Made by a program: the position numbers and the translations under genes. Positions 18,291 through 27,493 of a DNA stretch of 64,000 nt are shown here, piece after piece. Each line of letters opens with the position of its first letter. Position 1 is the stretch's first letter. Where the stretch lies: positions 1 to 64,000 of the forward strand of contig NZ_SLXK01000016.1 in NCBI RefSeq assembly GCF_004341035.1. Reading direction: 5' to 3'. The notes beneath the pieces are model-generated. The model was not told the DNA's origin. It did not search any database and worked only from the letters and a program-made list of their open reading frames with translations. This stretch comes from Scopulibacillus darangshiensis (lineage in GTDB: Bacteria > Bacillota > Bacilli > Bacillales > Sporolactobacillaceae).

Positions 18291-19346
18291 TTGAATACAT
18301 ACCCTGATACAAAAGAAACTATGGCACTTATTAAAGAACTTACCGAAATCCCCAGCCCTTCTGGAGACACAGAAAAGATTATTAAATTTATTGAAAACCT
18401 AATCCGGGATTGGGGCTATGAAATAAAACGGACGAGAAAAGGCGGGCTGTTAATCAGCGCTCGTGGGTCTGATGATACACGCCATCGTTTCTTAACCGGG
18501 CACGTGGATACCCTAGGTGCAATGGTTAAAGAAGTTAAATCCAACGGCAGGCTTAAGTTGAGCAGAATTGGCGGCTTCAATTGGAATTCAGCGGAAGGGG
18601 AATACTGTGAGATTCACACATCGACAGGGAAGGTGTACACCGGTACAATCCTTATGCACCAAACTTCTGTTCATGTGTACAAAAATGCAGGTGAAGCGAA
18701 AAGAGACGATGACAATATAGAAGTTCGTATTGATGAAAAAGTGGAAAACGAGAAAGAGGTCCGGGAGCTTGGCATTGAAGTCGGGGATTTTGTTTCCTTT
18801 GATCCGCGTCCTGTTATTACTGAAAGCGGTTTTATAAAATCCCGACATTTAGATGATAAAGCAAGTGTCGCTATTTTATTAAGACTGCTTAAGCAAATAA
18901 AGGATGAACATATCACCTTACCTTATACAACACATGTCCTTATTTCAAATAACGAAGAAATTGGTTATGGCGGAAATTCAAATATCCCTGAAGAAACAGT
19001 GGAATATATCGCTGTAGACATGGGGGCATTGGGTGATGGGCAATCTTCGGATGAATATACTGTCTCCATCTGTGCCAAAGACTCAAGTGGACCTTACCAT
19101 TACGGTTTGCGCAGGCACTTGATAGACCTTGCCAAGGAGAATGGCATCGCATATAAAGTGGATATTTACCCTTATTATGGCTCAGATGCTTCAGCAGCGA
19201 TCAGCGCCGGACATGATATTATCCATGGACTCCTTGGACCTGGTATCGAATCGTCTCATGCCTTTGAAAGAACACACGAAACATCGATATTGAATACTGA
19301 AAAATTGCTCTATGCCTATGTTCAGTCAAAGATGGTGACTTTATAA
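18291..19346 (+). CDS. M42 family metallopeptidase (glutamyl/leucyl aminopeptidase, YhfE-like)
   Basis: A 351-residue cytoplasmic aminopeptidase of family M42. Metal and catalytic residues appear in order in GHVDTLGAMV (His, Asp), SRHLDDKASV (bridging Asp), SNNEEIGYGG (catalytic and metal Glu), AVDMGA (Asp) and the late SSHAFERTH (His). These cobalt- or zinc-dependent enzymes trim peptides, and length matches B. subtilis YhfE. The start is TTG 18291 with AAAGGAGAG upstream. tatA follows 29 bases later and may be cotranscribed. Confidence 0.92.
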   Translation: MNTYPDTKETMALIKELTEIPSPSGDTEKIIKFIENLIRDWGYEIKRTRKGGLLISARGSDDTRHRFLTGHVDTLGAMVKEVKSNGRLKLSRIGGFNWNSAEGEYCEIHTSTGKVYTGTILMHQTSVHVYKNAGEAKRDDDNIEVRIDEKVENEKEVRELGIEVGDFVSFDPRPVITESGFIKSRHLDDKASVAILLRLLKQIKDEHITLPYTTHVLISNNEEIGYGGNSNIPEETVEYIAVDMGALGDGQSSDEYTVSICAKDSSGPYHYGLRRHLIDLAKENGIAYKVDIYPYYGSDASAAISAGHDIIHGLLGPGIESSHAFERTHETSILNTEKLLYAYVQSKMVTL

Positions 19347-19375
19347 ACCGGTAAAAAAACGAATAGAGGGTTATT

Positions 19376-19561
19376 ATGGAACTGCTTAGTCCAGGTAAGA
19401 TCATCCTCATTTTATTATTTGCCTTTTTAATGTTTGGTCCAAAAAAACTGCCTGAATTGGGTAAGGCTGCGGGGAAAACACTTATGGAGTTTAAGAAAGC
19501 AACAAATAATGTATTGGATAACGAAGAGCAAAAGGAAACAAGCGAGAAAACGAGTAAATAA
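19376..19561 (+). CDS. tatA: Twin-arginine translocase subunit TatA/E
   Basis: A 61-residue protein with one N-terminal membrane helix (LSPGKIILILLFAFLMFGPKKLPELG) carrying the FGPKKLPELG hinge motif of TatA/TatE, followed by an amphipathic helix and a charged tail. It would be a pore-forming subunit for export of folded proteins. No tatC is in the window, so its partner is elsewhere; Bacillales often keep several tatA genes. It follows the M42 peptidase closely. Confidence 0.9.
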   Translation: MELLSPGKIILILLFAFLMFGPKKLPELGKAAGKTLMEFKKATNNVLDNEEQKETSEKTSK

Positions 19562-19676
19562 AGAAAACTTGGCTTTTCGCTAGGCCTTTAATGGTGAAGG
19601 CCTTAGTTGCAAGGCTTCTGCTTGAATACCCATCTTTGCTGCCTTGCGACAAAGCGAAGCGGAGGAGCATTATTTT

Positions 19677-19729
19677 TATACTTTATTCCGCTTTTTCGCT
19701 TTAGCGAATTTAAACTTCCTTAAAGTATA
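19677..19729. repeat. Palindromic dispersed repeat, copy A
   Basis: A 53-base nested palindrome with outer arms TATACTTTA / TAAAGTATA and an inner part rich in GCTTT and AAAGC. Its reverse complement matches 42916-42965 almost base for base apart from a 3-base gap. It lies between tatA and the convergent lipoprotein gene. Just upstream (19600-19660) are further self-complementary tracts (GCAAGGC / GCCTTGC). The whole 190-base gap holds no gene. Confidence 0.75.
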
Positions 19730-19756
19730 AAAAAAGGGGAAATGCTCCCCTTTTTT
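19729..19756 (-). terminator. Terminator of the SurA-like lipoprotein gene
   Basis: An 11-bp stem of AAAAAAGGGGA / TCCCCTTTTTT type with a short loop, read on the minus strand directly after the lipoprotein stop codon. The A/T flanks allow it to act in both directions. Confidence 0.85.
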
Positions 19757-20486
19757 AAACGTTAACCTTTACATCACTTTTTTTCTTAAGCTGATCAACA
19801 ATCTTACCTAACTTTTCATTTGTCTTTTGTTTTTCTAATTGCTGTTTAATTTGCGGTTTGACTTTTTCTAAATCAGGTGCTTTCTTTTGATTTGCACTGA
19901 TTTGCTTATAAAAGGATTGGATTTCTTCGTCAGATACTTTGACAGGTCCGACTTCGTTCTTAATGTATTGATCGGATACGAGCTGGTCTGATATTTGTTG
20001 TTTTAATTGATCCTTTGATAAGTGATTCTTCTTTAATAATGCATTAAATTCCTTTTCGGTTTTAAATTGACCTTTAATTTTATTGTATTGGTCATCAATC
20101 TTTTTCTCCGAAGCCTTGTAACCTTTTTTATCAGCATCTTGCAAAAGCAATTTGTTTCCAACTAACGAACTAATGGCTTGGTCTTTGACCTGCTTGTACA
20201 CCTTTTTATCATTGATATCTTGCCCTTGTTGCTGGGCCATTTGTTCTAATTGCTTAAGCATCATGTTGTATTCGTTGCCCATAATTTTTTCATCATTTAC
20301 CGTTGCAACGGTTTTATCTTCACTAACAAGGCCTTTTACCTGCTGTTTCTTATTTTGAGTTTGCGCTGGTTTTTGTTGTTCTTGTTTCGGCTGATCTGAT
20401 GACTTCTTATCGTCATTATTGCCGCAAGCTGTCAGTCCGAAAGCTAATACGGGTGCTAAAGTAACTAGAGCTAGTTTCCGGAACAT
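19755..20486 (-). CDS. SurA N-terminal domain lipoprotein (foldase-like)
   Basis: A 243-residue exported lipoprotein. The N-terminus has a lysine/arginine start, a hydrophobic stretch and the lipobox LTAC with Cys at residue 21, then a Gln/Lys-rich linker of about 30 residues. The remainder is a SurA/PrsA-type chaperone domain (TVNDEKIMGNEYNMMLKQLEQ, then LSKDQLKQQISDQL). No parvulin prolyl-isomerase domain is present, so it is a chaperone-only relative of PrsA, anchored outside the membrane. Monocistronic, with a strong terminator. Confidence 0.87.
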   Translation of the reverse strand: MFRKLALVTLAPVLAFGLTACGNNDDKKSSDQPKQEQQKPAQTQNKKQQVKGLVSEDKTVATVNDEKIMGNEYNMMLKQLEQMAQQQGQDINDKKVYKQVKDQAISSLVGNKLLLQDADKKGYKASEKKIDDQYNKIKGQFKTEKEFNALLKKNHLSKDQLKQQISDQLVSDQYIKNEVGPVKVSDEEIQSFYKQISANQKKAPDLEKVKPQIKQQLEKQKTNEKLGKIVDQLKKKSDVKVNV

Positions 20487-20590
20487 GGTGATCCTCCCTT
20501 CGCATATCGTTCCTAGTAATTTAACATGTTATAAATGTTCTTGCAATGAATCCAAAGCATCATAAAACAAGACTACATAGGAGGTCTGAC

Positions 20591-21319
20591 ATGCCCTATC
20601 TAAACTTTATTGGTACTGGATCGGCATTTAATACAAATCTAGGTAATAATTCAGCCTATCTCTTTGATCAAGATGCCTTATTTTTGATAGACTGCGGAAG
20701 TTCCGTCTTCGGACAACTGAAGTGCCGAAATAATTTTCAAACATTGAAAGCATTCACAGTATTGCTCACTCATCTGCATCCCGATCATGCCGGCTCACTT
20801 GGCGATCTGATTTTCTATTCTTATTACATTGTAAAAAATAAGGTTCAAATATTTTTCCCAAAACCACAACAGGTCAGAACACATCTGAGATCAATGGGTG
20901 TGAGTGATGATTTTTATGATCTCCAAGAAATAAAGCAAGACACAGTTATTCACAGTGGGGGATTCCAATTAACTGTAACGCCGCAGGTAACGAATCATGT
21001 CCCGGAACTTGATTGCTTCGGCTACTTTATTGGCTACGATGGCAACTCTCTATACTATAGCGGCGATTCAAATATGATTAACCCGATAGCAAAGGAACGA
21101 TTGGAAAAGGGGAGCCTTCACGCCTTCTATCAGGATACTTGTCAGCTTGATTATGAAGGCAATGTTCACTTATCAATAACCAAGCTTCAACAGGAAATCG
21201 GGCAACCCTATCGATCCAAGGTCTATTGCATGCATATTGATGAGACCTTTGATATTGAGCAGGCTAAAGCGTTAGGATTTCATGTTGTTGAAGGCTCGCA
21301 GCACGACATTCGATGTTAA
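20591..21319 (+). CDS. MBL-fold metallo-hydrolase (ribonuclease Z / phosphodiesterase-like)
   Basis: A 242-residue metallo-beta-lactamase-fold protein beginning MPYLNFIGTGSAFNT, which is the style of the RNase Z/PhnP group. Metal ligands are in THLHPDHAGSLGD near residue 62 and YSGDSNM near residue 156; a C-terminal MHIDE supplies a further His. I chose the ATG at 20591 because TAGGAGGT precedes it; the ORF from 20546 is longer but lacks a ribosome binding site. It is divergent from the lipoprotein gene. Substrate unknown. Confidence 0.87.
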   Translation: MPYLNFIGTGSAFNTNLGNNSAYLFDQDALFLIDCGSSVFGQLKCRNNFQTLKAFTVLLTHLHPDHAGSLGDLIFYSYYIVKNKVQIFFPKPQQVRTHLRSMGVSDDFYDLQEIKQDTVIHSGGFQLTVTPQVTNHVPELDCFGYFIGYDGNSLYYSGDSNMINPIAKERLEKGSLHAFYQDTCQLDYEGNVHLSITKLQQEIGQPYRSKVYCMHIDETFDIEQAKALGFHVVEGSQHDIRC

Positions 21320-21335
21320 TTTGGCGGAAAAGTTC

Positions 21336-21364
21336 TTGAAAGTATCAGCAGTACTTGTTATAAT
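21336..21364 (+). promoter_or_regulatory. Sigma-A promoter
   Basis: TTGAAA and TATAAT are spaced by exactly 17 bases, right after the MBL gene stop. Transcription would begin near 21371 and meet the hairpin at 21405-21433 after about 35 bases, then continue to the permease gene. Confidence 0.65.
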
Positions 21365-21404
21365 TTAAACAGAATAATTAAATTTAATATCGGTGATTTC
21401 TGGA

Positions 21405-21433
21405 GGAGTCTGTCACAAACAGACTCCTTTTTT
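21405..21433 (+). terminator. Terminator or attenuator upstream of the permease gene
   Basis: A perfect 9-bp stem GGAGTCTGT / ACAGACTCC with a 5-base loop and six T. It may simply end the MBL transcript, but a good promoter just upstream of it means it could also act as an attenuator or end a short RNA. Confidence 0.85.
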
Positions 21434-21558
21434 GTGTATTTTTAATACCAAAATATCCCATAAACTTTAAAGGAGGTGCTGCGCATCTTTACTTAAATGA
21501 GCTAATAAGAATAAATAAACAAGCTATTCGAACACTAATTTTAGGAAGGATGTTGAAT

Positions 21559-22842
21559 TTGGCGAATGAAGAAGCAATTATAGCAATAGGTATTTTCCTT
21601 ATCACGTATGCCTTTATCATATCTGAAAAAATTCACCGCACCATTGTTGCGATGATAGGCGGCGTATTAATGGTCCTATTTGGGGTCGTTGACCAGGAAA
21701 CCGCCTTGCACCATATCGATTTCAATACACTTGGTTTGTTAACGGGGATGATGATCATCGTTACAATTACGGCTGAGACCGGATTATTTAAATTTATTGC
21801 TATTTGGGCGGCAAAAAAAGTAAAAGGACACCCGATGGCCATACTTATTGTTTTGTCCTTGATAACAGCTGTAGGGTCAGCCTTTTTGGACAATGTCACA
21901 ACCGTTCTTCTCATGGTTCCAGTCACATTCAGCATCACCCGCCGGCTTGGCATCACACCGATGCCCTTTCTTATTAGTGAAATTCTTATGTCCAACATAG
22001 GGGGAACAGCGACGATGATTGGGGACCCGCCTAATATCATGATCGGCAGTGCTGTGAAAGAGCTGTCTTTTATGGATTTTATTACGAATCTAGCTCCAGT
22101 TATTATCATTACAATTGTTGTTGTCATGCTAGTCCTCACCTTAATTTACCGCAAACATCTGTATACTGATGATAAGACACGGAAACGGATTATGGACCTT
22201 AATGAAAAGGATGAAATCACTGATAAACCGTTAATGATAAAAGCCATTACTGTAATGGGGCTAACGATCTTAGGTTTCTTCCTTCATCAAGCCATGGGGG
22301 TAGAATCTGCGACCATTGCATTAGCCGGAGCTTTTCTTTTACTGCTCCTATCTGGTGAACATTATCTTGAAGGAGCTCTAAGCAAAGTAGAATGGACAAC
22401 AATATTCTTTTTTGTCGGATTGTTTGTCCTTGTCAGCGGACTGGTAGAGACTGGCGTTATCGAAAGATTTGCCGTCTATGCAATTGATATAACCGGCGGG
22501 AACGTTACGGCTAGTTCGATTCTTATCTTATGGATGAGCGCCATTGCGTCCGCCTTTGTTGACAACATTCCTTACGTTGCAACCATGATTCCGCTTGTAC
22601 AGCAGATGGGGGAGCTCGGCATTAACAACCTTGAGCCGTTATGGTGGAGCCTTGCACTTGGCGCTTGCCTCGGAGGAAATGGAACGCTTATTGGAGCGAG
22701 CGCGAACGTTATTGTCTCCGGACTTGCAGGGAAAGAAGGCTATAGGATCTCCTTTTTGAAATTTATGGCAATAGGCTTGCCTATTATGTTCATAACAGTA
22801 GCCATTTCAACGGTTTATATTTATCTGCGGTATTTAATTTAA
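21559..22842 (+). CDS. ArsB/NhaD family transporter (SLC13-like permease)
   Basis: A membrane protein of about 427 residues with roughly eleven hydrophobic helices. It shows the ion-transporter-superfamily hallmarks: two similar re-entrant segments, FLDNVTTVLLMVPVTFSITRRLG and FVDNIPYVATMIPLVQQMG, and GGTATMIGDPPNIMIGSA paired with GGNGTLIGASANVIVSGLA. Family members export arsenite or exchange Na+/H+ or move anions, and the substrate cannot be read off. AGGAAGG lies 9 bases before TTG 21559; the ATG at 21550 directly follows that site and is less likely. A small gene follows closely. Confidence 0.88.
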   Translation: MANEEAIIAIGIFLITYAFIISEKIHRTIVAMIGGVLMVLFGVVDQETALHHIDFNTLGLLTGMMIIVTITAETGLFKFIAIWAAKKVKGHPMAILIVLSLITAVGSAFLDNVTTVLLMVPVTFSITRRLGITPMPFLISEILMSNIGGTATMIGDPPNIMIGSAVKELSFMDFITNLAPVIIITIVVVMLVLTLIYRKHLYTDDKTRKRIMDLNEKDEITDKPLMIKAITVMGLTILGFFLHQAMGVESATIALAGAFLLLLLSGEHYLEGALSKVEWTTIFFFVGLFVLVSGLVETGVIERFAVYAIDITGGNVTASSILILWMSAIASAFVDNIPYVATMIPLVQQMGELGINNLEPLWWSLALGACLGGNGTLIGASANVIVSGLAGKEGYRISFLKFMAIGLPIMFITVAISTVYIYLRYLI

Positions 22843-22858
22843 GGAAGGAGTGGTTTTC

Positions 22859-23140
22859 TTGAAAAAGCTTTGCTATGAGGTGATTCATTCATTGATGACG
22901 CTCGAAGAAAAGAAAAACAATAAAGACATCGAGTTTACGATCAAGGCAAAAAATGGAGAAGCATTTGAGCTTCTCCATAAGATTAGAAATTTTTTTGAGA
23001 GTGACAAAATATATACCGATGTGTTATTTTACACTCAAAAGGAGCAAACATATCAGGTCATTTGTCGTCCAGATTCATACGTACCATTTATCCTTGTTTT
23101 GTTTCAATACCAGCTGCTTGAACGTGTAGAATGGGTATAA
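22859..23140 (+). CDS. Hypothetical protein (93 residues)
   Basis: I do not recognise this protein. It begins with KKLCYEVIHSLMTLEEKKNN and has alternating charged and hydrophobic stretches consistent with a small alpha/beta domain; no membrane segment or metal motif is visible. GGAAGGAG lies 9 bases before the TTG at 22859, which I prefer over GTG 22850. It starts 16 bases after the permease stop, so it is probably cotranscribed with it. Confidence 0.7.
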   Translation: MKKLCYEVIHSLMTLEEKKNNKDIEFTIKAKNGEAFELLHKIRNFFESDKIYTDVLFYTQKEQTYQVICRPDSYVPFILVLFQYQLLERVEWV

Positions 23141-23167
23141 ACCGATAAACTTTTTTCACTTTTCCTC

Positions 23168-23195
23168 TTGACTTTGAATGACACTTAAGTATAAT
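23168..23195 (+). promoter_or_regulatory. Promoter of the arginine superoperon
   Basis: TTGACT and TATAAT are separated by 16 bases. Transcription would start near 23202, immediately before the first T-box leader, so both T-boxes and all nine genes share this promoter. Confidence 0.75.
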
Positions 23196-23219
23196 AAGTA
23201 TCAACATATAAAAATCAAT

Positions 23220-23477
23220 GACAAAGAGAGTAGTTGCATTTTTCCTGCAAAAAGCGAGCCGGGGCGGTGGAAGCCGGTGCAGAAGATGTGATGAAACGCA
23301 CTTTTGAGATGTTTGCTTGAACTAAGCATTAAGCTTAATAGAGCAGACCGGGTCATCCCCGTTAACAGATGCTAAAGCCGATTCCGCGCATGATAGCGGA
23401 ATAATGAGAGTGGTACCGCGGGTAAATGTTGTATACATACGCTCGTCTCTATTATATATAAGAGACGGGCGTTTTTA
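23220..23477 (+). promoter_or_regulatory. T-box riboswitch 1, arginine (CGC) specifier
   Basis: A canonical T-box leader. Stem I opens with AGAGAGTAG at 23225; AGCGAGCC and GGTGGAAGCCGG form the AG bulge and apical region. The specifier-loop codon just before ACUUUU is CGC at 23297-23299 (Arg). The T-box sequence GAGTGGTACCGCGGGTAA lies at 23407-23424, and the terminator ACGCTCGTCTCT / AGAGACGGGCGT with a T run at 23439-23477. Uncharged tRNA-Arg should stabilise the antiterminator and let transcription proceed. The UGGU bulge would pair with an A discriminator base. Confidence 0.93.
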
Positions 23478-23510
23478 TATTTTTTGGACAATGGAATAGG
23501 AATAATTGAT

Positions 23511-23762
23511 GACAAAGAGAGTAATCGTATGGATCTGCGAAGCAGCAAGCCGGGGATGATGGGAGCCTGGTGCAGAACATGCGGTGAACCGCACTTTCGA
23601 GATGTCAGCCCGAACGAAAGCAATGCTTTCATAGGGATTGACCGGGTCCGCCCCCGTTAACAGTGAAGAGCCGGTTTCGCGAAAGTCAGCGAAACAACAA
23701 GAGTGGCACCGCGGGTAATCTATATCAATACTCGTCTCTTTTTCCGAGACGGGTATTTTTTG
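23511..23762 (+). promoter_or_regulatory. T-box riboswitch 2, arginine (CGC) specifier
   Basis: A second complete T-box 34 bases after the first. It has the AAAGAGAGTAAT start at 23514, AGCAAGCCGGGGATGATGGGAGCC apical elements, a CGC specifier at 23590-23592 before ACUUUC, the T-box GAGTGGCACCGCGGGTAA at 23701-23718 and its own terminator (ATACTCGTCTC / GAGACGGGTAT plus T run, 23729-23762). It ends 65 bases before argF. The bulge is UGGC rather than UGGU, implying a G discriminator. Two in series should give a tighter, multiplicative response to tRNA-Arg charging. Confidence 0.93.
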
Positions 23763-23827
23763 TTCTCATTTTTAGTTATCTATATATTGGCTATTTTCCC
23801 AATAGTGAAAATAAAGGAGTGAATGTG

Positions 23828-24826
23828 ATGTTAAAAGTTAACCTGGGCAACCAACCTAAACCTGTGTCATTTGAATTAAAAGGCAAAGACTTTTTGACCC
23901 TGGCTGATTTGGAACCCAATAACCTTTGCCTCCTTCTAGATGAGGCAAAAGATATTAAAAATCTTCAAAAGAAAGGGATTCCGCATCCATATTTAAGCGG
24001 TAAGGTCCTTGGGATGATCTTTGAAAAATCGTCGACCAGAACCAGGGTGTCCTTCGAAGTAGGCATGATGCAGCTAGGCGGCCAAGCGATATTCTTGAGT
24101 TCAAAGGATATTCAGTTAGGACGGGGAGAGACGATTGAGGACACTGCAAAGGTGTTGTCCCGATATGTTGACGGCCTTATGATCAGGACCTTCGCCCATA
24201 AATCGATTGAAGAGTTCGCTTTACACTCTGAGGTTCCAGTCATTAACGGTCTGACCGACCTCCATCACCCGACACAAGTCTTAGCCGACTTATTAACAAT
24301 CTATGAGCACAAAGGGGCGCTTTCCGGTCTGAAAATGTGCTATGTCGGTGACGGCAACAATAATATGTGCCATTCGCTGATGGAAGGAGCAGCAAGTAGC
24401 GGCATGCATCTTGCCATTGCCAGTCCAAACGGTTATGAACCTAATTTAAAAATAGTTGAAAATGCAAAACGAATCGGACAATTAACGGGAAGTCAAATTG
24501 ATATCACAACTTCTCCAGAAGAAGCCATTGAACAGGCCGATGTTGTTGTGACGGATGTTTGGGCGAGCATGGGGCAAGAAGAGGAGCAGGAAAAGCGATT
24601 ACAGACGTTTCGTCCGTATCAAGTCAATCAGTCGTTATGTTCCAAAGCAAAAGAGGATTTCATTTTTCTTCATTGCTTGCCGGCACATCGCGGAGAGGAA
24701 GTCACGTCAGACATTATTGACGGTCCGCACTCGGTCGTTTTTGATGAAGCAGAAAATCGGCTCCATGCACAGAAAGCCATTTTAAAAAACTTAATGAGTG
24801 ATAAAGGTCAAACAAAAATTATTTAA
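23828..24826 (+). CDS. argF: Ornithine carbamoyltransferase
   Basis: Makes citrulline from ornithine and carbamoyl phosphate. The 332-residue protein has the carbamoyl-phosphate motif SSTRTRVSFEVG near residue 62, HPTQ mid-protein and the ornithine-loop motif HCLPAHRGEEV near residue 280. ATG 23828 was chosen because AAAGGAG lies 8 bases upstream; the same frame is open further 5' but runs through the T-box. It is the first gene of the superoperon, whereas B. subtilis has argF last. Confidence 0.96.
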   Translation: MLKVNLGNQPKPVSFELKGKDFLTLADLEPNNLCLLLDEAKDIKNLQKKGIPHPYLSGKVLGMIFEKSSTRTRVSFEVGMMQLGGQAIFLSSKDIQLGRGETIEDTAKVLSRYVDGLMIRTFAHKSIEEFALHSEVPVINGLTDLHHPTQVLADLLTIYEHKGALSGLKMCYVGDGNNNMCHSLMEGAASSGMHLAIASPNGYEPNLKIVENAKRIGQLTGSQIDITTSPEEAIEQADVVVTDVWASMGQEEEQEKRLQTFRPYQVNQSLCSKAKEDFIFLHCLPAHRGEEVTSDIIDGPHSVVFDEAENRLHAQKAILKNLMSDKGQTKII

Positions 24827-24847
24827 CATACAAAGGGGAGAATTACC

Positions 24848-26089
24848 ATGACAAAAGAAAAGATCGTTTTAGCATATTCCGGAGGATTGGACACATCGGT
24901 ATCAGTAAAATGGATACAGGAAAAATACGGTTACGATGTGATTGCACTTGGATTGGATGTCGGGGAAGGGAAAGATCTTGAAGCGATCAAACAGAAAGCG
25001 TTAGACGTGGGTGCAATAAAGGCGATCATGATTGATGGGAAGGACCTCTTAGCGAAAGATTATATTTTACCGGCATTAAAGGCAAACGCGCTGTATGAAG
25101 GGAAATATCCTCTTTCTTCTGCATTATCCCGTCCCTTAATCGCGAAGCTGTTAGTTGAAGTGGCGGAACAAGAGGGAGCTGTTGCCGTTGCACATGGCTG
25201 TACTGGCAAAGGCAATGATCAAGTTCGTTTTGAAGTGTCGATCCAAGCACTCAACCCTGATTTAAAGGTTGTGGCACCTGTTCGTGAATGGGGGATGACA
25301 AGAGATGAAGAAATCGCTTATGCAAAAGAGAAAGGGATTCCTATTCCCGTAGATCTCGACAACCCATTCTCCATTGACGCCAATATTTGGGGGCGTGCTT
25401 GTGAAGCAGGTGTATTAGAAAATCCTTGGGCAGAAGCGCCGGAAGCGGCATATGATTGGACGAATCCGATTCAGTCTACCCCAGATCAACCTGAGTATAT
25501 CGATGTGACTTTTGAGGAAGGCGTGCCAGTGGCATTAAACGATGAAAAGCTGCCATTAGTTGAACTTATCGAAATCTTAAATGCAAAAGGCGGTCTCCAC
25601 GGTATTGGCCGGATTGACCATATTGAAAATCGCCTTGTTGGCATTAAATCAAGGGAAGTGTATGAAAATCCAGCCGCAATGATACTAATCAATGCCCATA
25701 AGGAATTGGAATTTTTGACATTAACAAGAGAAACATCCCAGTTTAAAGCAACGGTCGATCAACAACTGGCTAAATTGATCTACGACGGGTTATGGTACTC
25801 ACATTTGAGAAATGCCCTTGATGCTTTTATTGCTGAAACGCAAAAAGTAGTTACTGGGAAAGTTCGGATAAAACTCCATAAAGGCTCACACGTCGTGATC
25901 GGACGTGAATCGGCAAACAGCCTTTACAATGAAGAATTGGCAACTTACACCCAAGGCGACGCCTTTGATCACAACGCTGCTGTTGGTTTTATTAAATTAT
26001 GGGGACTGCCAACAAAAGTCTTCTCTGAAGTGCATAAAAAAGAGGACTCATGTGTGGCGGAACCGGCAAATATGAATAACGGCCAATAA
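24848..26089 (+). CDS. argG: Argininosuccinate synthase
   Basis: Joins citrulline and aspartate with ATP to form argininosuccinate. The 413-residue protein begins with the ATP-pyrophosphatase loop AYSGGLDTS at residues 9-17 and contains [14 protein letters not shown], the conserved citrulline/aspartate-binding segment. AAAGGGGAG precedes the ATG and the gap to argF is 21 bases. Full length and intact. Confidence 0.97.
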   Translation: MTKEKIVLAYSGGLDTSVSVKWIQEKYGYDVIALGLDVGEGKDLEAIKQKALDVGAIKAIMIDGKDLLAKDYILPALKANALYEGKYPLSSALSRPLIAKLLVEVAEQEGAVAVAHGCTGKGNDQVRFEVSIQALNPDLKVVAPVREWGMTRDEEIAYAKEKGIPIPVDLDNPFSIDANIWGRACEAGVLENPWAEAPEAAYDWTNPIQSTPDQPEYIDVTFEEGVPVALNDEKLPLVELIEILNAKGGLHGIGRIDHIENRLVGIKSREVYENPAAMILINAHKELEFLTLTRETSQFKATVDQQLAKLIYDGLWYSHLRNALDAFIAETQKVVTGKVRIKLHKGSHVVIGRESANSLYNEELATYTQGDAFDHNAAVGFIKLWGLPTKVFSEVHKKEDSCVAEPANMNNGQ

Positions 26090-26109
26090 AAAGAAAGGAG
26101 GGGGATACT

Positions 26110-27480
26110 ATGGCAAAGCTTTGGGGCGGACGTTTTACAAAAGAAACAAACAAACTTGTAGATAGCTTCACAGCTTCAATATCATTTGATCAAAAATTAG
26201 CTGAAGAAGATATTGAAGGGAGTCTCGCTCACGTCCAAATGCTCGGTGAGTGCGGCATAATCACTTCTGATGAAATGGAAAAAATAAAATCTGGATTAAA
26301 CACCATTTTAAAAAAATTGAATACAGGGGAAATCGAATGGCAAGTCCAGCATGAAGACATTCATATGAACATCGAGAAACTGCTTATTGATGAAATCGGT
26401 CCGGTTGGAGGAAAGCTCCATACCGGCCGGAGCCGAAACGATCAAGTGGCAACAGATATGCACCTTTATCTTCGGAAGAAAACAAATGTACTCATAACTT
26501 TACTCGAAAAGGTCCAAACTGCTCTATTAGATCAAGCGAAGGGAAATATAGACACCATTTTACCAGGTTATACTCATCTGCAGCGCGCACAGCCTGTATC
26601 CTTCGCTCATCACCTTTTGGCCTATTTTTGGATGTTCGAGCGGGATAAAGAACGGCTTCAAGACAGCTTGAAGCGGATCAACATTTTACCATTAGGCGCC
26701 GGGGCGCTGGCGGGGACAACATTTCCAATTGACCGCGATCGGGTGGCTGAACTATTGGCTTTCGATGATGTCTATCCTAACAGCATGGATGCAGTAAGTG
26801 ACAGGGACTTTATTCTAGAATTTTTATCAATCGCATCCATTCTAATGGTCCACATGTCGAGATTATCGGAAGAAATGGTGATTTGGAGCAGTCAGGAATT
26901 CCAGTTTATTGAACTTGACGATGCCTTTTGCACAGGATCAAGTATTATGCCGCAAAAGAAAAATCCGGATGTCCCTGAGTTATTAAGGGGAAAAACAGGA
27001 CGCGTGTTCGGGGATTTAGTAAGTCTCCTGACGGTTTTAAAAGGATTGCCATTAGCCTATAACAAAGATCTACAGGAAGATAAGGAAGGCATGTTTGATA
27101 CAGTGGAAACCCTAGAAGGGTCCCTAACCTTGCTTGCTCCTTTACTAGATACAATGGTGGTCAATACCGATAAAATGCGAAAGGCAGTGACGCAAGACTA
27201 TTCAAATGCGACAGATATTGCTGATTATTTAGCTGTTAAAGGCGTGCCTTTCAGAGAAGCACATGAGATCATTGGAAAAATCGTCATCTATGCCATTGAA
27301 AAAGGAAAATATCTATTAGACTTGCAAATGGACGAATATAAAACATTTAGCCCTTTATTTAAAGAAGATGTCTATGAATACCTAACACCAGAACATGTTG
27401 TTGGAGCTAGAACTAGTAAAGGCGGCACAGCCGCTGGACAGATTGAACAACAGATTAAATTAGCGGAAAACCATATTTAA
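26110..27480 (+). CDS. argH: Argininosuccinate lyase
   Basis: Splits argininosuccinate into arginine and fumarate, the last step of the pathway. The 456-residue protein carries the fumarase/aspartase superfamily signature [12 protein letters not shown] near residue 280, and [13 protein letters not shown] and [12 protein letters not shown]-type active-site regions (here [12 protein letters not shown]). AAAGGAGG precedes the ATG, 20 bases after argG. Intact. Confidence 0.97.
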   Translation: MAKLWGGRFTKETNKLVDSFTASISFDQKLAEEDIEGSLAHVQMLGECGIITSDEMEKIKSGLNTILKKLNTGEIEWQVQHEDIHMNIEKLLIDEIGPVGGKLHTGRSRNDQVATDMHLYLRKKTNVLITLLEKVQTALLDQAKGNIDTILPGYTHLQRAQPVSFAHHLLAYFWMFERDKERLQDSLKRINILPLGAGALAGTTFPIDRDRVAELLAFDDVYPNSMDAVSDRDFILEFLSIASILMVHMSRLSEEMVIWSSQEFQFIELDDAFCTGSSIMPQKKNPDVPELLRGKTGRVFGDLVSLLTVLKGLPLAYNKDLQEDKEGMFDTVETLEGSLTLLAPLLDTMVVNTDKMRKAVTQDYSNATDIADYLAVKGVPFREAHEIIGKIVIYAIEKGKYLLDLQMDEYKTFSPLFKEDVYEYLTPEHVVGARTSKGGTAAGQIEQQIKLAENHI

Positions 27481-27493
27481 AAGGGGGACCAAC

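Noticed and set aside
21633-22139. 168-codon ORF antisense to the ArsB/NhaD permease
   Set aside because: It mirrors the permease codons, has no ribosome binding site and shows no protein-like features.
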